DNA from: Mycolicibacterium neoaurum ATCC 25795 | Lineage (GTDB): Bacteria; Actinomycetota; Actinomycetes; Mycobacteriales; Mycobacteriaceae | Length of the DNA stretch: 64,000 nt | Direction of reading: 5' to 3' | Assembly: GCF_000691525.1 (NCBI RefSeq) | Contig: NZ_JMDW01000023.1 | Coordinates: 19,406 to 83,405, forward strand | Shown: positions 41,007 through 49,996 of the stretch, one piece after another | Numbering within the stretch: the stretch's first letter is position 1 | Layout: each line of letters starts with the position of its first letter | Translations under genes and position numbers: made by a program | Notes under the pieces: model-generated | Told to the model about the DNA's origin: nothing | Databases searched by the model: none | Seen by the model: the letters and a program-made list of their open reading frames with translations, nothing else

Positions 41007-42433
41007 CTCGGGATTTCGGCGCGTTGACGTTCGGTGAGCGAACGTCAGCGCGCCGAAATCGCCGGGGGAGAGGCGCGACGTTCGCCGCTGCGGTCATGGT
41101 CGCCCTGGTGGCCAGCCCGGGGGCCGGCGCTGTCACGCCCCCGGAGGTTGACGCCGCCGTGACGCCCCCACCGGGTACTGCGGGCCCGCTACGCACCATG
41201 ACCCAGCGCAGCGCGTGCTCGGTGACCGGCGTGATACCCGGTACCGATCCCGCGGCGGTGAGCCCCAACCAGCTGTCGCTGGACCTCGACGACGCATGGC
41301 GCTACAGCCGCGGTGCGGGTCAGACCGTCGCCGTGATCGACACCGGTGTGCAGCCCGGGCCTCGGTTGACCAATGTCGAGGCCGGTGGCGATTTCGTCGG
41401 TGCCACAGACGGACTGACCGACTGCGACGGACACGGCACCATGGTCGCCGGGCTGATAGCAGGCCAACCGGGTGATGACGGCTTCTCGGGGGTTGCTCCG
41501 GGTGCACGGCTGCTGTCCATCCGGCAGACATCCGGCAAGTACGCCCCGAACCAGCCCGGTGAGGATCCGATGATCGCCGAGGCGAGTAACGACATCGCGA
41601 CGCTGGCGCGCGCGGTGGTGCGTGCGGCCGATCTGGGCGCCCAGGTCATCAACATCTCCTCGGTGGCCTGTGTGCCCGCGACCACCACCATCGACCAACG
41701 CGAGCTCGGTGCCGCATTGCGTTACGCCGCAGTGGAAAAGGATGTCGTCATCATCGCCGCCGCCGGTAACACCGGAGGGGGGATCGCCGGCGGGACGGCA
41801 TGTGCAGCCAACCCGCTGACCGACCCGAACCGTCCCGACGACCCGCGCAACTGGGCAGGCGTCACCTCGATCTCGACGCCGTCGTGGTGGCAGCCCTATG
41901 TGTTGTCCGTCGGTGCGCTCGGCTCGGCGGGGGAGCCCGCATCGTTCAGCATGTCCGGTCCGTGGGTGGGTCTTGCCGCGCCGGGGGAGAACATCACCTC
42001 GGTCAGCAACAGCACCGAGGGTGGACTGGCCAACGGCCAGCCCAACGAGAAAGGCGAGCTGGCTCCGGTTGCGGGCACCAGCTATGCCGCAGCGTACGTT
42101 TCCGGTGTGGCAGCCTTGGTGCGCAGCAGGTTTCCCGAACTTTCGGCGACCCAGGTGGTGCGCCGATTGACCGTGACCGCCCGCGGCGCCGATCGCTCAC
42201 CGTCATCACTGGTGGGCGCGGGCACCATAGACCCGGTTGCCGCCCTGACTTGGGATGTGCCGGGTCCCGCCAGCCCACCGGCAACAACCAAAGATGTTGC
42301 GGCTCCGCCCGATCCGGTGATACCGGACCACACCGGACGCAATATCGCCTATATCGGTGCGGGTCTGCTGGCAGTGATCGCCGCCGTGACCGCCGTGACC
42401 GCAACTCAACGACGGAAGGATACCGCCGCATGA
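41003..42433 (+). CDS. mycP3: ESX-3 mycosin protease MycP3
   Basis: Subtilisin-like membrane-anchored protease, 476 aa by the ATG at 41003. Catalytic triad Asp in AVIDTGVQPGP, His in DCDGHGTMVAGL, and Ser in GTSYAAAYVSGVAALV; N-terminal signal segment ATFAAAVMVALVASPGAGA and a C-terminal membrane helix NIAYIGAGLLAVIAAVTAV with a short cytoplasmic tail. The n-region is about 25 residues longer than in M. tuberculosis and residues 4-20 are encoded by a 22-bp hairpin. The ATG 41096 would cut the signal helix, so 41003 is preferred. Overlaps eccE3 by 4 bases. Confidence 0.93.
   Translation: MTRDFGALTFGERTSARRNRRGRGATFAAAVMVALVASPGAGAVTPPEVDAAVTPPPGTAGPLRTMTQRSACSVTGVIPGTDPAAVSPNQLSLDLDDAWRYSRGAGQTVAVIDTGVQPGPRLTNVEAGGDFVGATDGLTDCDGHGTMVAGLIAGQPGDDGFSGVAPGARLLSIRQTSGKYAPNQPGEDPMIAEASNDIATLARAVVRAADLGAQVINISSVACVPATTTIDQRELGAALRYAAVEKDVVIIAAAGNTGGGIAGGTACAANPLTDPNRPDDPRNWAGVTSISTPSWWQPYVLSVGALGSAGEPASFSMSGPWVGLAAPGENITSVSNSTEGGLANGQPNEKGELAPVAGTSYAAAYVSGVAALVRSRFPELSATQVVRRLTVTARGADRSPSSLVGAGTIDPVAALTWDVPGPASPPATTKDVAAPPDPVIPDHTGRNIAYIGAGLLAVIAAVTAVTATQRRKDTAA
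41012..41060. repeat. 22-bp near-perfect hairpin inside the mycP3 N-terminal coding region
   Basis: Arms 41012-41033 (GATTTCGGCGCGTTGACGTT then CG) and 41039-41060 are complementary at 21 of 22 positions, with one T opposite G, and a 5-base GTGAG loop. It resembles the intergenic terminator-type hairpins elsewhere in the window, but sits 6 bases after the eccD3 stop in the essential operon and is translated as part of the MycP3 n-region. Confidence 0.85.
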
Positions 42434-43314
42434 CGGTCCGACTCGCGCTGGCGCTGCTGTTCATCGTGGCCGCAGTGCTGGCCTACCCCTACCGGAGCAC
42501 CACCGAACAGTGGGTTCTGGGTGTCTCGGTGGTCGTCGTGATCGGACTCTTCGCTTGGTGGCGTGGGGATTTCGCGACGACCAAACTCGCCCGACGGTGG
42601 GCGATCTGGCGAGGCAACCGCGGCGGTACGCGCCGGCCGGCCCGTGTGACCACCGCGACCGTGGTGCTGGGCATCGAGGATCCACTGGATGACGAACTAC
42701 CGGTGGGGCTGATCGCCGGTTATGCCGAGCGCTACGGACTACGGCTGGACAAGGTGCGCATCACCAGCCGGGAGGTCGGCGGGCAGGTCCAGCATTGGAT
42801 CAGCCTGACTCTGGATGCCGAGCAGAACCTGTCTGCACTACAGGCACGTTCGGCGCAGATCCCCGTCGCCCAGACCACCGAGACCGTGGCCCGCCGGCTG
42901 GCCGACCACCTGCGGGAGGGCGGTTGGACGGTCACCGCGGCGCAGCACGCCCCGCGACCGGTGTCAGATTCGGCCAAGGAAACCTGGCGTGCATTGACCG
43001 ACGAGTCGGGCTTCCTGACCGCCTACCGGATTCCGGTCGATGTGTTGGCCGCCACGTTGGATCAGTTGCGGGCGTATCCCTGCGAGGAACGCTGGACGGC
43101 AGTCGAATTCGGCCCTGAATCGGTGACCTCGGTGGCCGCGCTGCGCTCGGCAGCCCGGCCGGCCGGAGCGCCCCCGGTCGCAGGGCTTTCTGTGCTCGGC
43201 GGACGTCAACGGTCGACTCTCGACGCACTCGATCCTTTTTCGGGGCACCGATTGCCCGGACACCAGCCCGCCGGAACGCTCGCCGACCAGCTGCGCTGGC
43301 CCTCGACAGTGTGA
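42430..43314 (+). CDS. eccE3: ESX-3 membrane protein EccE3
   Basis: 294-aa peripheral subunit of the membrane complex: two N-terminal membrane helices (ALALLFIVAAVLAYPY and WVLGVSVVVVIGLFAWW) followed by a cytoplasmic alpha/beta domain. The frame extends back into mycP3 to 41800, but ATG 42430 with ATGA overlap is the real start. Last gene of the ESX-3 operon; converges on the hydrolase gene with 10 bases between. Confidence 0.93.
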   Translation: MTVRLALALLFIVAAVLAYPYRSTTEQWVLGVSVVVVIGLFAWWRGDFATTKLARRWAIWRGNRGGTRRPARVTTATVVLGIEDPLDDELPVGLIAGYAERYGLRLDKVRITSREVGGQVQHWISLTLDAEQNLSALQARSAQIPVAQTTETVARRLADHLREGGWTVTAAQHAPRPVSDSAKETWRALTDESGFLTAYRIPVDVLAATLDQLRAYPCEERWTAVEFGPESVTSVAALRSAARPAGAPPVAGLSVLGGRQRSTLDALDPFSGHRLPGHQPAGTLADQLRWPSTV

Positions 43315-43324
43315 CGCGGGAGGG

Positions 43325-44515
43325 TCAGAACATGTACGGCCGCAGGAACCGGGTCATCCGACGCAAGTAATCGGGCTGGCTGACGTGCAGCACGTGGTTA
43401 CCGGGGAACCAGTGGAATTTGCACCGGTCCCAGTGTTGCCAGAGCAGTTCGGCCTGCTGCGGTGGCGCCAGCTTGTCGCCCAGTCCGGCGATGATCAGCC
43501 TGCGCTCCTTGGGGACCAGTGGCGCGTAGTTCAGCGGTGAATGGAACATCGTCGCGGCATCCGATCGCGACTTGTCGACATGGCTGAGTCGATTACCCAG
43601 ACGGACAAGCATGTTCGCCGGGAACCAGTCATCGAAGGCGGCTTCCGGTGTTACCACCGGGACGTTCGGGATGACCGCTTGGATGCGGTCGTCGACCGAG
43701 GCGATCAATGCCGAGGTGTACCCGCCCAGTGACATACCGGTCAGCGCGATCCGGTCGACGCCGGTGTACTCCAGATAGTCGATGACCGAACGGAAATCGT
43801 GCACCGCCTGGGCCATCGCCTCGGCGAAACCGGGCATGCCGTCGGCGAAGTAGCCGTATCCGCTATAGGGCGAATTGGATTCGGCACGCATCCCGTGGAA
43901 GGGCAGCGTGTAGAGCAGCACGTCGTAGCCGGAACGGTAGAACCACGGCAACGAGAAGAACAGGCCGTTGAACAGATACGCCGACCCCATGAAGCCGTGG
44001 ATCAGGCACAGGGTGGGTCGGGGACCGTCGCCGTGTACCCAGTGTTGGGCGTGCACGACATTGTTGCGTGCATATCCGGCGCGCTGGTCGCGCAGTGCCG
44101 GGTTGATCGCCCGAAAACTGCTGTTGAAACGGATGTTGTAGACCGAGCCGTGGGCGATCGAGGATGCCAGCAGGTTCGCCGGCCGAGAAGACACCCGGGG
44201 CGGTTCGGTCGGTGCGGGGAACGAGAGCGTCGGATCATGCTCGGCTGCCAGGTCGATGTAGAACTGCAGCGCGGCGTCCTCATCGTGCACCGAACCGGGA
44301 CGAAGCGCCGCGCCTGCCAGCTTGGGCAGCATCGCCGCCCCGACGATCGAGGCCACCGTGGTGCGCAGCGCCAGATCGGCGACCGCGGAGGCATCCACCA
44401 CCAGCCGCTGCTGACGGGTCAGATCCGCCCGCCGGGGTAGTCCGCGGGCAGTCGCGTCGGCGCCGGGGACATCGGGGACGGGGATCGGCGGATCGAGCGG
44501 TTGCGCTTGGGTCAC
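43325..44515 (-). CDS. Alpha/beta hydrolase (Rv0293c-like)
   Basis: About 396-aa serine hydrolase. Oxyanion region PTLCLIHGFMGSAYLFNGL, nucleophile elbow IALTGMSLGGYTSALI (Ser about 282), and late His in FPGNHVLHVSQPDYL. The location immediately after eccE3 and before tam matches Rv0293c. GTG 44515 follows AGAGAGG; the TTG 30 bases upstream is less likely. Biological substrate unknown. Confidence 0.8.
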   Translation of the reverse strand: MTQAQPLDPPIPVPDVPGADATARGLPRRADLTRQQRLVVDASAVADLALRTTVASIVGAAMLPKLAGAALRPGSVHDEDAALQFYIDLAAEHDPTLSFPAPTEPPRVSSRPANLLASSIAHGSVYNIRFNSSFRAINPALRDQRAGYARNNVVHAQHWVHGDGPRPTLCLIHGFMGSAYLFNGLFFSLPWFYRSGYDVLLYTLPFHGMRAESNSPYSGYGYFADGMPGFAEAMAQAVHDFRSVIDYLEYTGVDRIALTGMSLGGYTSALIASVDDRIQAVIPNVPVVTPEAAFDDWFPANMLVRLGNRLSHVDKSRSDAATMFHSPLNYAPLVPKERRLIIAGLGDKLAPPQQAELLWQHWDRCKFHWFPGNHVLHVSQPDYLRRMTRFLRPYMF

Positions 44516-44578
44516 GGCTGCCTCTCTCGGGCGTTCGCGGGCCAACTGATGCTAGCCCGGCCGAACCGACGGTATCGG

Positions 44579-45466
44579 TCAGTCCGGTTCTGGTGTGCCG
44601 AAAACCGCCGCGGCATTGTGGTGGAACACCCCGCGCAGCCACCCGTCGTCCACGCCGGGCAGATCACTCACCGCGCGCATCGCCTCGGCATAGGTGTACG
44701 GGATGTTCGGGAAATCGCTGCCCCACAGAATACGGTGGCCCAGATCCCGTAGCCGGGGATACTCGTTCGTCGGGAACGGCATCGTGCGCTCCATGAACGG
44801 TGTGAACGCCATGGTGGTGTCCAGGTACACCCCGTCGTGTGCGGCCGCGATGTCCAGGAAATCGGTGTACTCGGGGCCGCCCATGTGGGCCACGATGAGG
44901 CGCAGCCGCGGATGCCGGGCCAGCACCGCGCGGATCGGGTCAGGTCCGGTGTGGGTGCCGGGAGTGGGTCCCGAGCCGCAGTGGGTGACCACGGGCGTAC
45001 CGCTCTCGGCGAGCACACCCCATACATCGTCGAGCAGGGCGTCTGTCGGGTCGTAGCCGCCGACCTGGACGTGGGCCTTGAACACCCGCGCACCGCGGTC
45101 GATCGCGGTGGCCACATACCGTGCGGCACCGGGTTCGGGAAAGAACGTCGCGGTGGGCAGACAGTCGGGGGTGTCGGCGGCGAAACGGGCCGCCCACTGG
45201 TTCAACCACTCGGCCATGTCCGGCTTGTGCGGATAGATCAGCGAGGTGAAGGCCAGCACGCCGAAGGATCGCAGCGTGGCCAGACGCTGCTGCTCGTCGG
45301 CGCGGTAGGTGATGGGCCAGGGCCGTCCGGTCAACGGGCCGGCGCTGTCGAAGTATTGCCAGACCTTGTCCATGACGTTCTTCGGCATGAAGTGGGTGTG
45401 GACGTCGATGATGCCCGGCAGGCCCAGTCCCTCGACGATCCGGCGCACTTCGGCTGTGTCTTCCAT
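44579..45466 (-). CDS. Amidohydrolase family 2 protein (ACMSD-like)
   Basis: TIM-barrel metal-dependent hydrolase/decarboxylase, 295 aa. Metal site residues: H-x-H in IIDVHTHFMPK (about residue 22-24), His in VVTHCGSG, His in IVAHMGGPEY and Asp in ILWGSDFPNIPYTY. The Amidohydro_2 family contains decarboxylases such as ACMSD and hydrolases; which reaction applies is not clear. It has no counterpart between Rv0293c and tam in M. tuberculosis, so this is a species-specific insertion or retention. Confidence 0.82.
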   Translation of the reverse strand: MEDTAEVRRIVEGLGLPGIIDVHTHFMPKNVMDKVWQYFDSAGPLTGRPWPITYRADEQQRLATLRSFGVLAFTSLIYPHKPDMAEWLNQWAARFAADTPDCLPTATFFPEPGAARYVATAIDRGARVFKAHVQVGGYDPTDALLDDVWGVLAESGTPVVTHCGSGPTPGTHTGPDPIRAVLARHPRLRLIVAHMGGPEYTDFLDIAAAHDGVYLDTTMAFTPFMERTMPFPTNEYPRLRDLGHRILWGSDFPNIPYTYAEAMRAVSDLPGVDDGWLRGVFHHNAAAVFGTPEPD

Positions 45467-45510
45467 CGCCAGTCATCCTGTCAAAGGCGCCGACCGGGCA
45501 GACTCGGGGT

Positions 45511-46275
45511 ATGTGGAATCCCGACACCTATCTGGCGTTCGCCGATCACCGCGGCCGTCCGTTCTTCGACCTGGTGAACCGCGTGACCGCCGACGCGCCG
45601 CGTCGGGTGGTCGACCTCGGATGCGGGCCTGGAAACCTGACCGAGACGCTGAGTCGCCGCTGGCCGGCGGCATCGGTGTCGGGTGTGGACTCGTCACCGG
45701 AAATGGTGGCCGCCGCCGGTGAACGGGGACTCGATGTCCGGTTGGGCAACATCGCGGACTGGTCGCCCGAACCCGACACCGATGTCGTCATCTCCAACGC
45801 CGCGTTGCAGTGGGTGCCCGAGCATCGGGAACTGCTGGTGAGCTGGGTGCAGCAGTTGGCGCCCGGGTCCTGGATCGCCTTCCAGGTTCCCGGTAACTTC
45901 TCCGCGCCGTCGCATGAGGCCGTCCGCGAGGTGGCCCGCCGCGCGGAGTTCGCCGAGGCACTGGGCGACATGCCGTTCCGCGATGCCGACGTGGTGGGTG
46001 CCCCGGCCGAATACGCCGGCCTGTTGACCGACGTCGGGTGTGCGGTGGATGCCTGGGAGACCACCTACCTGCACGAGTTGCGCGGCGAGACACCGGTTCT
46101 GGATTGGATCACCGGCACGGCGCTGACCCAGGTGCGGGAGCGGCTCACCGAGGACGACTGGCAGCGTTACCGTGCGGCGATCATCCCGTTGCTGGCCCAG
46201 GCCTACCCGGTGCGCGCCGACGGAACGACGTTCTTCCCGTTCCGTCGGATCTTCGTGGTGGCCCAGTTGCGGTGA
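45511..46275 (+). CDS. tam: Trans-aconitate 2-methyltransferase Tam
   Basis: 254-aa SAM-dependent methyltransferase, corresponding to Rv0294. The substrate trans-aconitate is a spontaneous by-product of the citric acid cycle and an aconitase inhibitor; methylation detoxifies it. Motif I VVDLGCGPGNLTETLS (residues about 32-47), N-terminal WNPDTYLAFADHRGRPFFDL and central DVVISNAALQWVPEH are typical of Tam. ATG 45511 follows a weak Shine-Dalgarno. Its stop lies at the base of a terminator hairpin. Confidence 0.88.
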   Translation: MWNPDTYLAFADHRGRPFFDLVNRVTADAPRRVVDLGCGPGNLTETLSRRWPAASVSGVDSSPEMVAAAGERGLDVRLGNIADWSPEPDTDVVISNAALQWVPEHRELLVSWVQQLAPGSWIAFQVPGNFSAPSHEAVREVARRAEFAEALGDMPFRDADVVGAPAEYAGLLTDVGCAVDAWETTYLHELRGETPVLDWITGTALTQVRERLTEDDWQRYRAAIIPLLAQAYPVRADGTTFFPFRRIFVVAQLR

Positions 46276-46322
46276 TTTGTGGAGTCTCAGCCGTGACGAC
46301 CGCGGGTGAGACTCCACAAATC
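46274..46322. terminator. Bidirectional terminator between tam and cysNC
   Basis: Perfect 16-bp stem: GATTTGTGGAGTCTCA (46274-46289) pairs with 46307-46322, 17-base loop. The arm starts within the tam stop codon and ends 5 bases before the cysNC stop. Confidence 0.75.
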
Positions 46323-46326
46323 GCGA

Positions 46327-48177
46327 TCAGTCGAGCAGTGCGATGACCCTGGCGACCAGCTCGTCGATATCGGCACCGGTGGTGTCGACGACGAGGTCCG
46401 GGTTCTCCGGGGGTTCATAGGGTGCGTCGATCCCGGTGAGTCCCTTCAGCTCGCCCGCCCGTGCCCGGGCATAGAGCCCCTTCGGGTCGCGGCGCTCGCA
46501 CTCGGCGACCGGGGTCGCGACGTGCACCTCCAGGAACGGCAGCTTGGCCGCATCGTTGAGGGTGCGGGCCAGCTCGCGGTCGGACCGCAGCGGCGAGACA
46601 AGGGAGGCCAGCGCCACCACACCGGCGTCGGCGAGCAACCGCGTCAGGTGCCCGACCCGGCGGATGTTCTCGGCCCGGTCACCGGCCGAGAACCCCAGAT
46701 CATCGGAAAGGCCGTGCCGCAGATTGTCACCGTCGAGCAGATAGGCCACCCGCCCCGATTCGACCAATGCGCGCTCCACGGCGACGGCCAACGTCGACTT
46801 CCCGGAGGCAGGCAAGCCGGTGAACCAGATGGTGGCACCGCGCTGACCGGTTCTACCCCAGCGATGTTCACGATCCAGCGAGGACGGGTGCCACTTGATA
46901 TCGGACCTGTTGTGTCCGCTGGGCTTGACCTCGCGGGGCTCTCCGATGATGCCCGCGCCGACGGTGTCATTGGACACCTCGTCGATCAGGATGAAGGCAC
47001 CGCTGTCCCGGTTATCGGCATAGGCATCGGCCACCACCACCGAACTGGTGCGCAGCGTGATCGAGCCGATGTCGTTGAGGGCCAGCTCCACCGGGCCGTC
47101 CACCTCGTCGAGGGTCTCCGGGTCGAGCTTGGTGTGCAGCTCCTGCACGGTCGCCCGCACGGTGCGGGTGCCCTGCTTGAGCGCCAGCCGGTCGCCGGCG
47201 CGCAGCGGCTCATCGCGGAACCAGCAGACCGTGGCGTCCAGCTCACGTGCCAGCACCGGCAGCGACGCATTCTCGGCGGCGCTGACGAACACATCACCGC
47301 GGCCGACATCGATATCGTCGGCCAGTTCGATCGAGACCGACAGCGGCGCAACGGCCGTCGTACGGTCATCATCGAGGGTGTCCAGCACCGTGACCGTCGA
47401 GCGGGTGCCTGCCGGCAGGCTCACGACCGGATCGCCGACCTTGAGGGTGCCGGCCGACAACCGTCCGGTGTACCGGCGGCGCTGTTGCGCGGTGGGTCGC
47501 GACACCCACTGCACCGGCAGTCGCAGGCTGGCCGGATCGGGCTGCGGCGCGGCCAACTCCACCGTCTCCAGATACTCCAGCAGGGTGGGCCCGGTGAACC
47601 ACGGTGTGTTGGGCGAACGGTGCACCACGTTGTCGCCGAGCTTGGCCGCGATGGGGATGACCGAAAGATCGGCACCACCGAGCCGGTCGGCGACCTGCTG
47701 TAGTTCGCGCTCCACCTCACCGAATCTGCCCTCGTCGAAGTCGACCAGGTCGATCTTGTTGACCGCGGCAACAAAGTGCTTGATGCCCAACAACTTTGCG
47801 ATACGGGCGTGCCTGCGGGTCTGCCGCAGCACACCGGCGCGGGCGTCGACCAGCAGGATGGCCACGTGTGCGTTCGAGGCGCCGGTGAACATGTTGCGGG
47901 TGTAGCGCTCGTGGCCGGGTGTATCGGCCAGGATGTAGCTGCGGGTGTCGGTCGAGAAGAACCGGTAGGCGACATCGATGGTGATGCCCTGCTCGCGTTC
48001 GGCGCGCAGACCATCCGACAGCGCGGCCAGATCGGCCACCCCCTCGGCGTCGGTCACGGCCTCGAGGTGATCGAGCGGCAGGCTGTCGGTGTCATGCAAC
48101 AGCCTGCCGATCAAGGTGCTCTTACCGTCGTCGACCGATCCGGCGGTGGTGATGCGCAGTAGCTGACGGGTCGTCAT
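46327..48177 (-). CDS. cysNC: Bifunctional sulfate adenylyltransferase subunit 1/adenylylsulfate kinase CysNC
   Basis: 616-aa fusion that makes PAPS. The N-terminal EF-Tu-like GTPase (GSVDDGKSTLIGRLLHD, residues about 13-29; DTPGHERYTRN; NKIDLVD) drives APS formation with CysD; the C-terminal APS kinase (GLPASGKSTLAVAVERAL near 450, FLEVHVATPVAECERRDPKG) phosphorylates APS. The 614-aa M. tuberculosis CysNC has the same architecture. 36 bases separate it from cysD. Confidence 0.93.
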   Translation of the reverse strand: MTTRQLLRITTAGSVDDGKSTLIGRLLHDTDSLPLDHLEAVTDAEGVADLAALSDGLRAEREQGITIDVAYRFFSTDTRSYILADTPGHERYTRNMFTGASNAHVAILLVDARAGVLRQTRRHARIAKLLGIKHFVAAVNKIDLVDFDEGRFGEVERELQQVADRLGGADLSVIPIAAKLGDNVVHRSPNTPWFTGPTLLEYLETVELAAPQPDPASLRLPVQWVSRPTAQQRRRYTGRLSAGTLKVGDPVVSLPAGTRSTVTVLDTLDDDRTTAVAPLSVSIELADDIDVGRGDVFVSAAENASLPVLARELDATVCWFRDEPLRAGDRLALKQGTRTVRATVQELHTKLDPETLDEVDGPVELALNDIGSITLRTSSVVVADAYADNRDSGAFILIDEVSNDTVGAGIIGEPREVKPSGHNRSDIKWHPSSLDREHRWGRTGQRGATIWFTGLPASGKSTLAVAVERALVESGRVAYLLDGDNLRHGLSDDLGFSAGDRAENIRRVGHLTRLLADAGVVALASLVSPLRSDRELARTLNDAAKLPFLEVHVATPVAECERRDPKGLYARARAGELKGLTGIDAPYEPPENPDLVVDTTGADIDELVARVIALLD

Positions 48178-48213
48178 GTCAACTTCGACTTTCGTTCTTC
48201 TTCGCTTCGCTCA

Positions 48214-49134
48214 TCAGAAATACCCTTCCCGCTTACGGTCTTCCATTGCCGCAACCGAAGTCCGGTCGTCGGCGCGGGTCTCACCCCGCTCGGATACGGT
48301 GGCCGCCGAGATCTCGGCGATCACCCGGTCGATGGTGGTGGCCTGCGACCGGACCGCGCCGGTGATGGTCAGGTCACCGACGGTGCGGTAGCGCACCCAC
48401 TCCACCGCCGAGGACTCCCCGTCACCAGGTGTGGCGTATTCCGAGACCGCGAGCAGGATGCCGTCGCGCTCGAACACCTCGCGTTCGTGGGCGAAGTAGA
48501 TCGACGGCAGCTCAAGGTTTTCCAGCTCGATATAGCGCCAGATGTCGATCTCGGTCCAGTTCGACAGTGGGAACACCCGCACCTGCTCGCCCTTGCGGAT
48601 GCGCCCGTTGTACAGCGACCACGGCTCGGGCCGTTGCGCTCGCGGATCCCACTGCCCGAACTCGTCGCGGAAGCTCAGGATGCGTTCCTTGGCGCGGGCC
48701 CGCTCCTCGTCGCGGCGTGCGCCACCGAACGCGGCATCGAATCCGCCGGCTTCCAGGGCATCGAGCAGCGTGCGGGTCTGCTGCCGGTTGCGCGAGGCGC
48801 CGGGCCCCGGATCGGCGACGCGGCCGCTGTCGATGGTCTCCTGCACCGACGCCACGATCAGCTTGTGCCCGGCTCCGGTCGTGCGCCGGTCACGGAACTC
48901 GATGACCTCCTCGAAGTTGTGTCCGGTGTCCACATGCAGCACCGGGAACGGCAAGGGCAGCGGACGGAAAGCCTTCTCCGCCAATCGCAAGAGCACGATC
49001 GAGTCCTTACCCGCGGAGAACAGCAGCACCGGGCGCTGCAACTCGGCGGCCACCTCGCGGATGATGTGCACGGCCTCGGCCTCCAACAACCGCAGCTCGT
49101 CGACGCGCTCGATGGCGCCCTCGGCAGAAGTCAT
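48214..49134 (-). CDS. cysD: Sulfate adenylyltransferase subunit 2 CysD
   Basis: 306-aa catalytic subunit of ATP sulfurylase. PP-loop SAGKDSIVLLRLAEKAF (residues about 39-55), HVDTGHNFEEVIEFRDR and the RRDEERARAKER segment are diagnostic, ending in KREGYF. Its ATG overlaps the stf0 stop by 4 bases, linking sulfate activation with sulfotransfer. The frame extending to 49182 has no support. Confidence 0.93.
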   Translation of the reverse strand: MTSAEGAIERVDELRLLEAEAVHIIREVAAELQRPVLLFSAGKDSIVLLRLAEKAFRPLPLPFPVLHVDTGHNFEEVIEFRDRRTTGAGHKLIVASVQETIDSGRVADPGPGASRNRQQTRTLLDALEAGGFDAAFGGARRDEERARAKERILSFRDEFGQWDPRAQRPEPWSLYNGRIRKGEQVRVFPLSNWTEIDIWRYIELENLELPSIYFAHEREVFERDGILLAVSEYATPGDGESSAVEWVRYRTVGDLTITGAVRSQATTIDRVIAEISAATVSERGETRADDRTSVAAMEDRKREGYF

Positions 49135-49931
49135 GTCGGCAACCCTTCCCGGTGTGCGTCGGCGCGATATCGGTCCACCCACTCGTCCGAACGTTGGTCG
49201 GCCTGACGTTCCAGCACCGGCTCGGGGGCCAGCCGCGGATCGAGCCCCAGCCGTTGCAGGACATCGCCGACGACGGTGGTGAGGTTGCGCCAGAGGTAGG
49301 GGTAGGACACGTCGAGGGGTTCGATGCCCTCCTCGGCGAACCAGTTGCGCCAGCCCTCCTCCTGCGCGCGCAGCATGGTGATCACATGCGCGATGGCTCC
49401 GGCGTGATACTCGGCACGGGCGTCGCGTACCGGATCGGGGCGGCCGCGCCAGACCCGGGTCTGCACCGCCCGCCAGAACGAAACCGCCTGGGACACCACA
49501 TCCGGGCGGTAGACGTGCACCAGGACCGGATCACTGCCGACCACATCGCGGATGGCCGACAGCAGGCCGGTACCGGATCGATCGGGCAGTCCGGCCGCGC
49601 GGTCGAGCAGCAACGGCGTCTGATTCCACATGAGCTTGCCACCCCAGATCCCGTTCGGTGTCCGGCCGACGGTCTGGATGTAGTCACGCCAGATCGCCGG
49701 CGGCGCAAGGTCGGGCTTGCCTTCGTCGAGGGGATCGAGCAGGCGCAGGATCGACTCGTCCTCGACTCCGGCGAACCACTGCCGCGGCTGCGGTGATTGG
49801 CTGGTGGTCGGCAGATATTGGAAGAACTCCTGCGGTTCACCGGCGACGCCCGTCGCGCGCAGCGATTCGACGAGCAGAGTGCTTCCGCTGCGCTGCGACG
49901 CGAGGACGAGATACGCCTTCGAGTGGGCCAT
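49131..49931 (-). CDS. stf0: Trehalose 2-sulfotransferase Stf0
   Basis: 266-aa PAPS-dependent sulfotransferase, matching the length of Rv0295c and M. smegmatis Stf0. PAPS 5 prime phosphosulfate loop LVLASQRSGSTLLVESL (about 8-24), catalytic Glu in GEPQEFFQYL (about 32-37), and VHVYRPDVVSQAVSFWRA in the middle. Stf0 sulfates trehalose as the first step of sulfolipid-1 in M. tuberculosis; in non-tuberculous species the sulfated product is less defined. Cotranscribed with cysD-cysNC. Confidence 0.92.
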   Translation of the reverse strand: MAHSKAYLVLASQRSGSTLLVESLRATGVAGEPQEFFQYLPTTSQSPQPRQWFAGVEDESILRLLDPLDEGKPDLAPPAIWRDYIQTVGRTPNGIWGGKLMWNQTPLLLDRAAGLPDRSGTGLLSAIRDVVGSDPVLVHVYRPDVVSQAVSFWRAVQTRVWRGRPDPVRDARAEYHAGAIAHVITMLRAQEEGWRNWFAEEGIEPLDVSYPYLWRNLTTVVGDVLQRLGLDPRLAPEPVLERQADQRSDEWVDRYRADAHREGLPT

Positions 49932-49996
49932 GGGCGAGACTCTAATGGCAATTGTTGCGCCTCGTAGACCGGGTATTCAGGTCACCGCGAGTTTAA

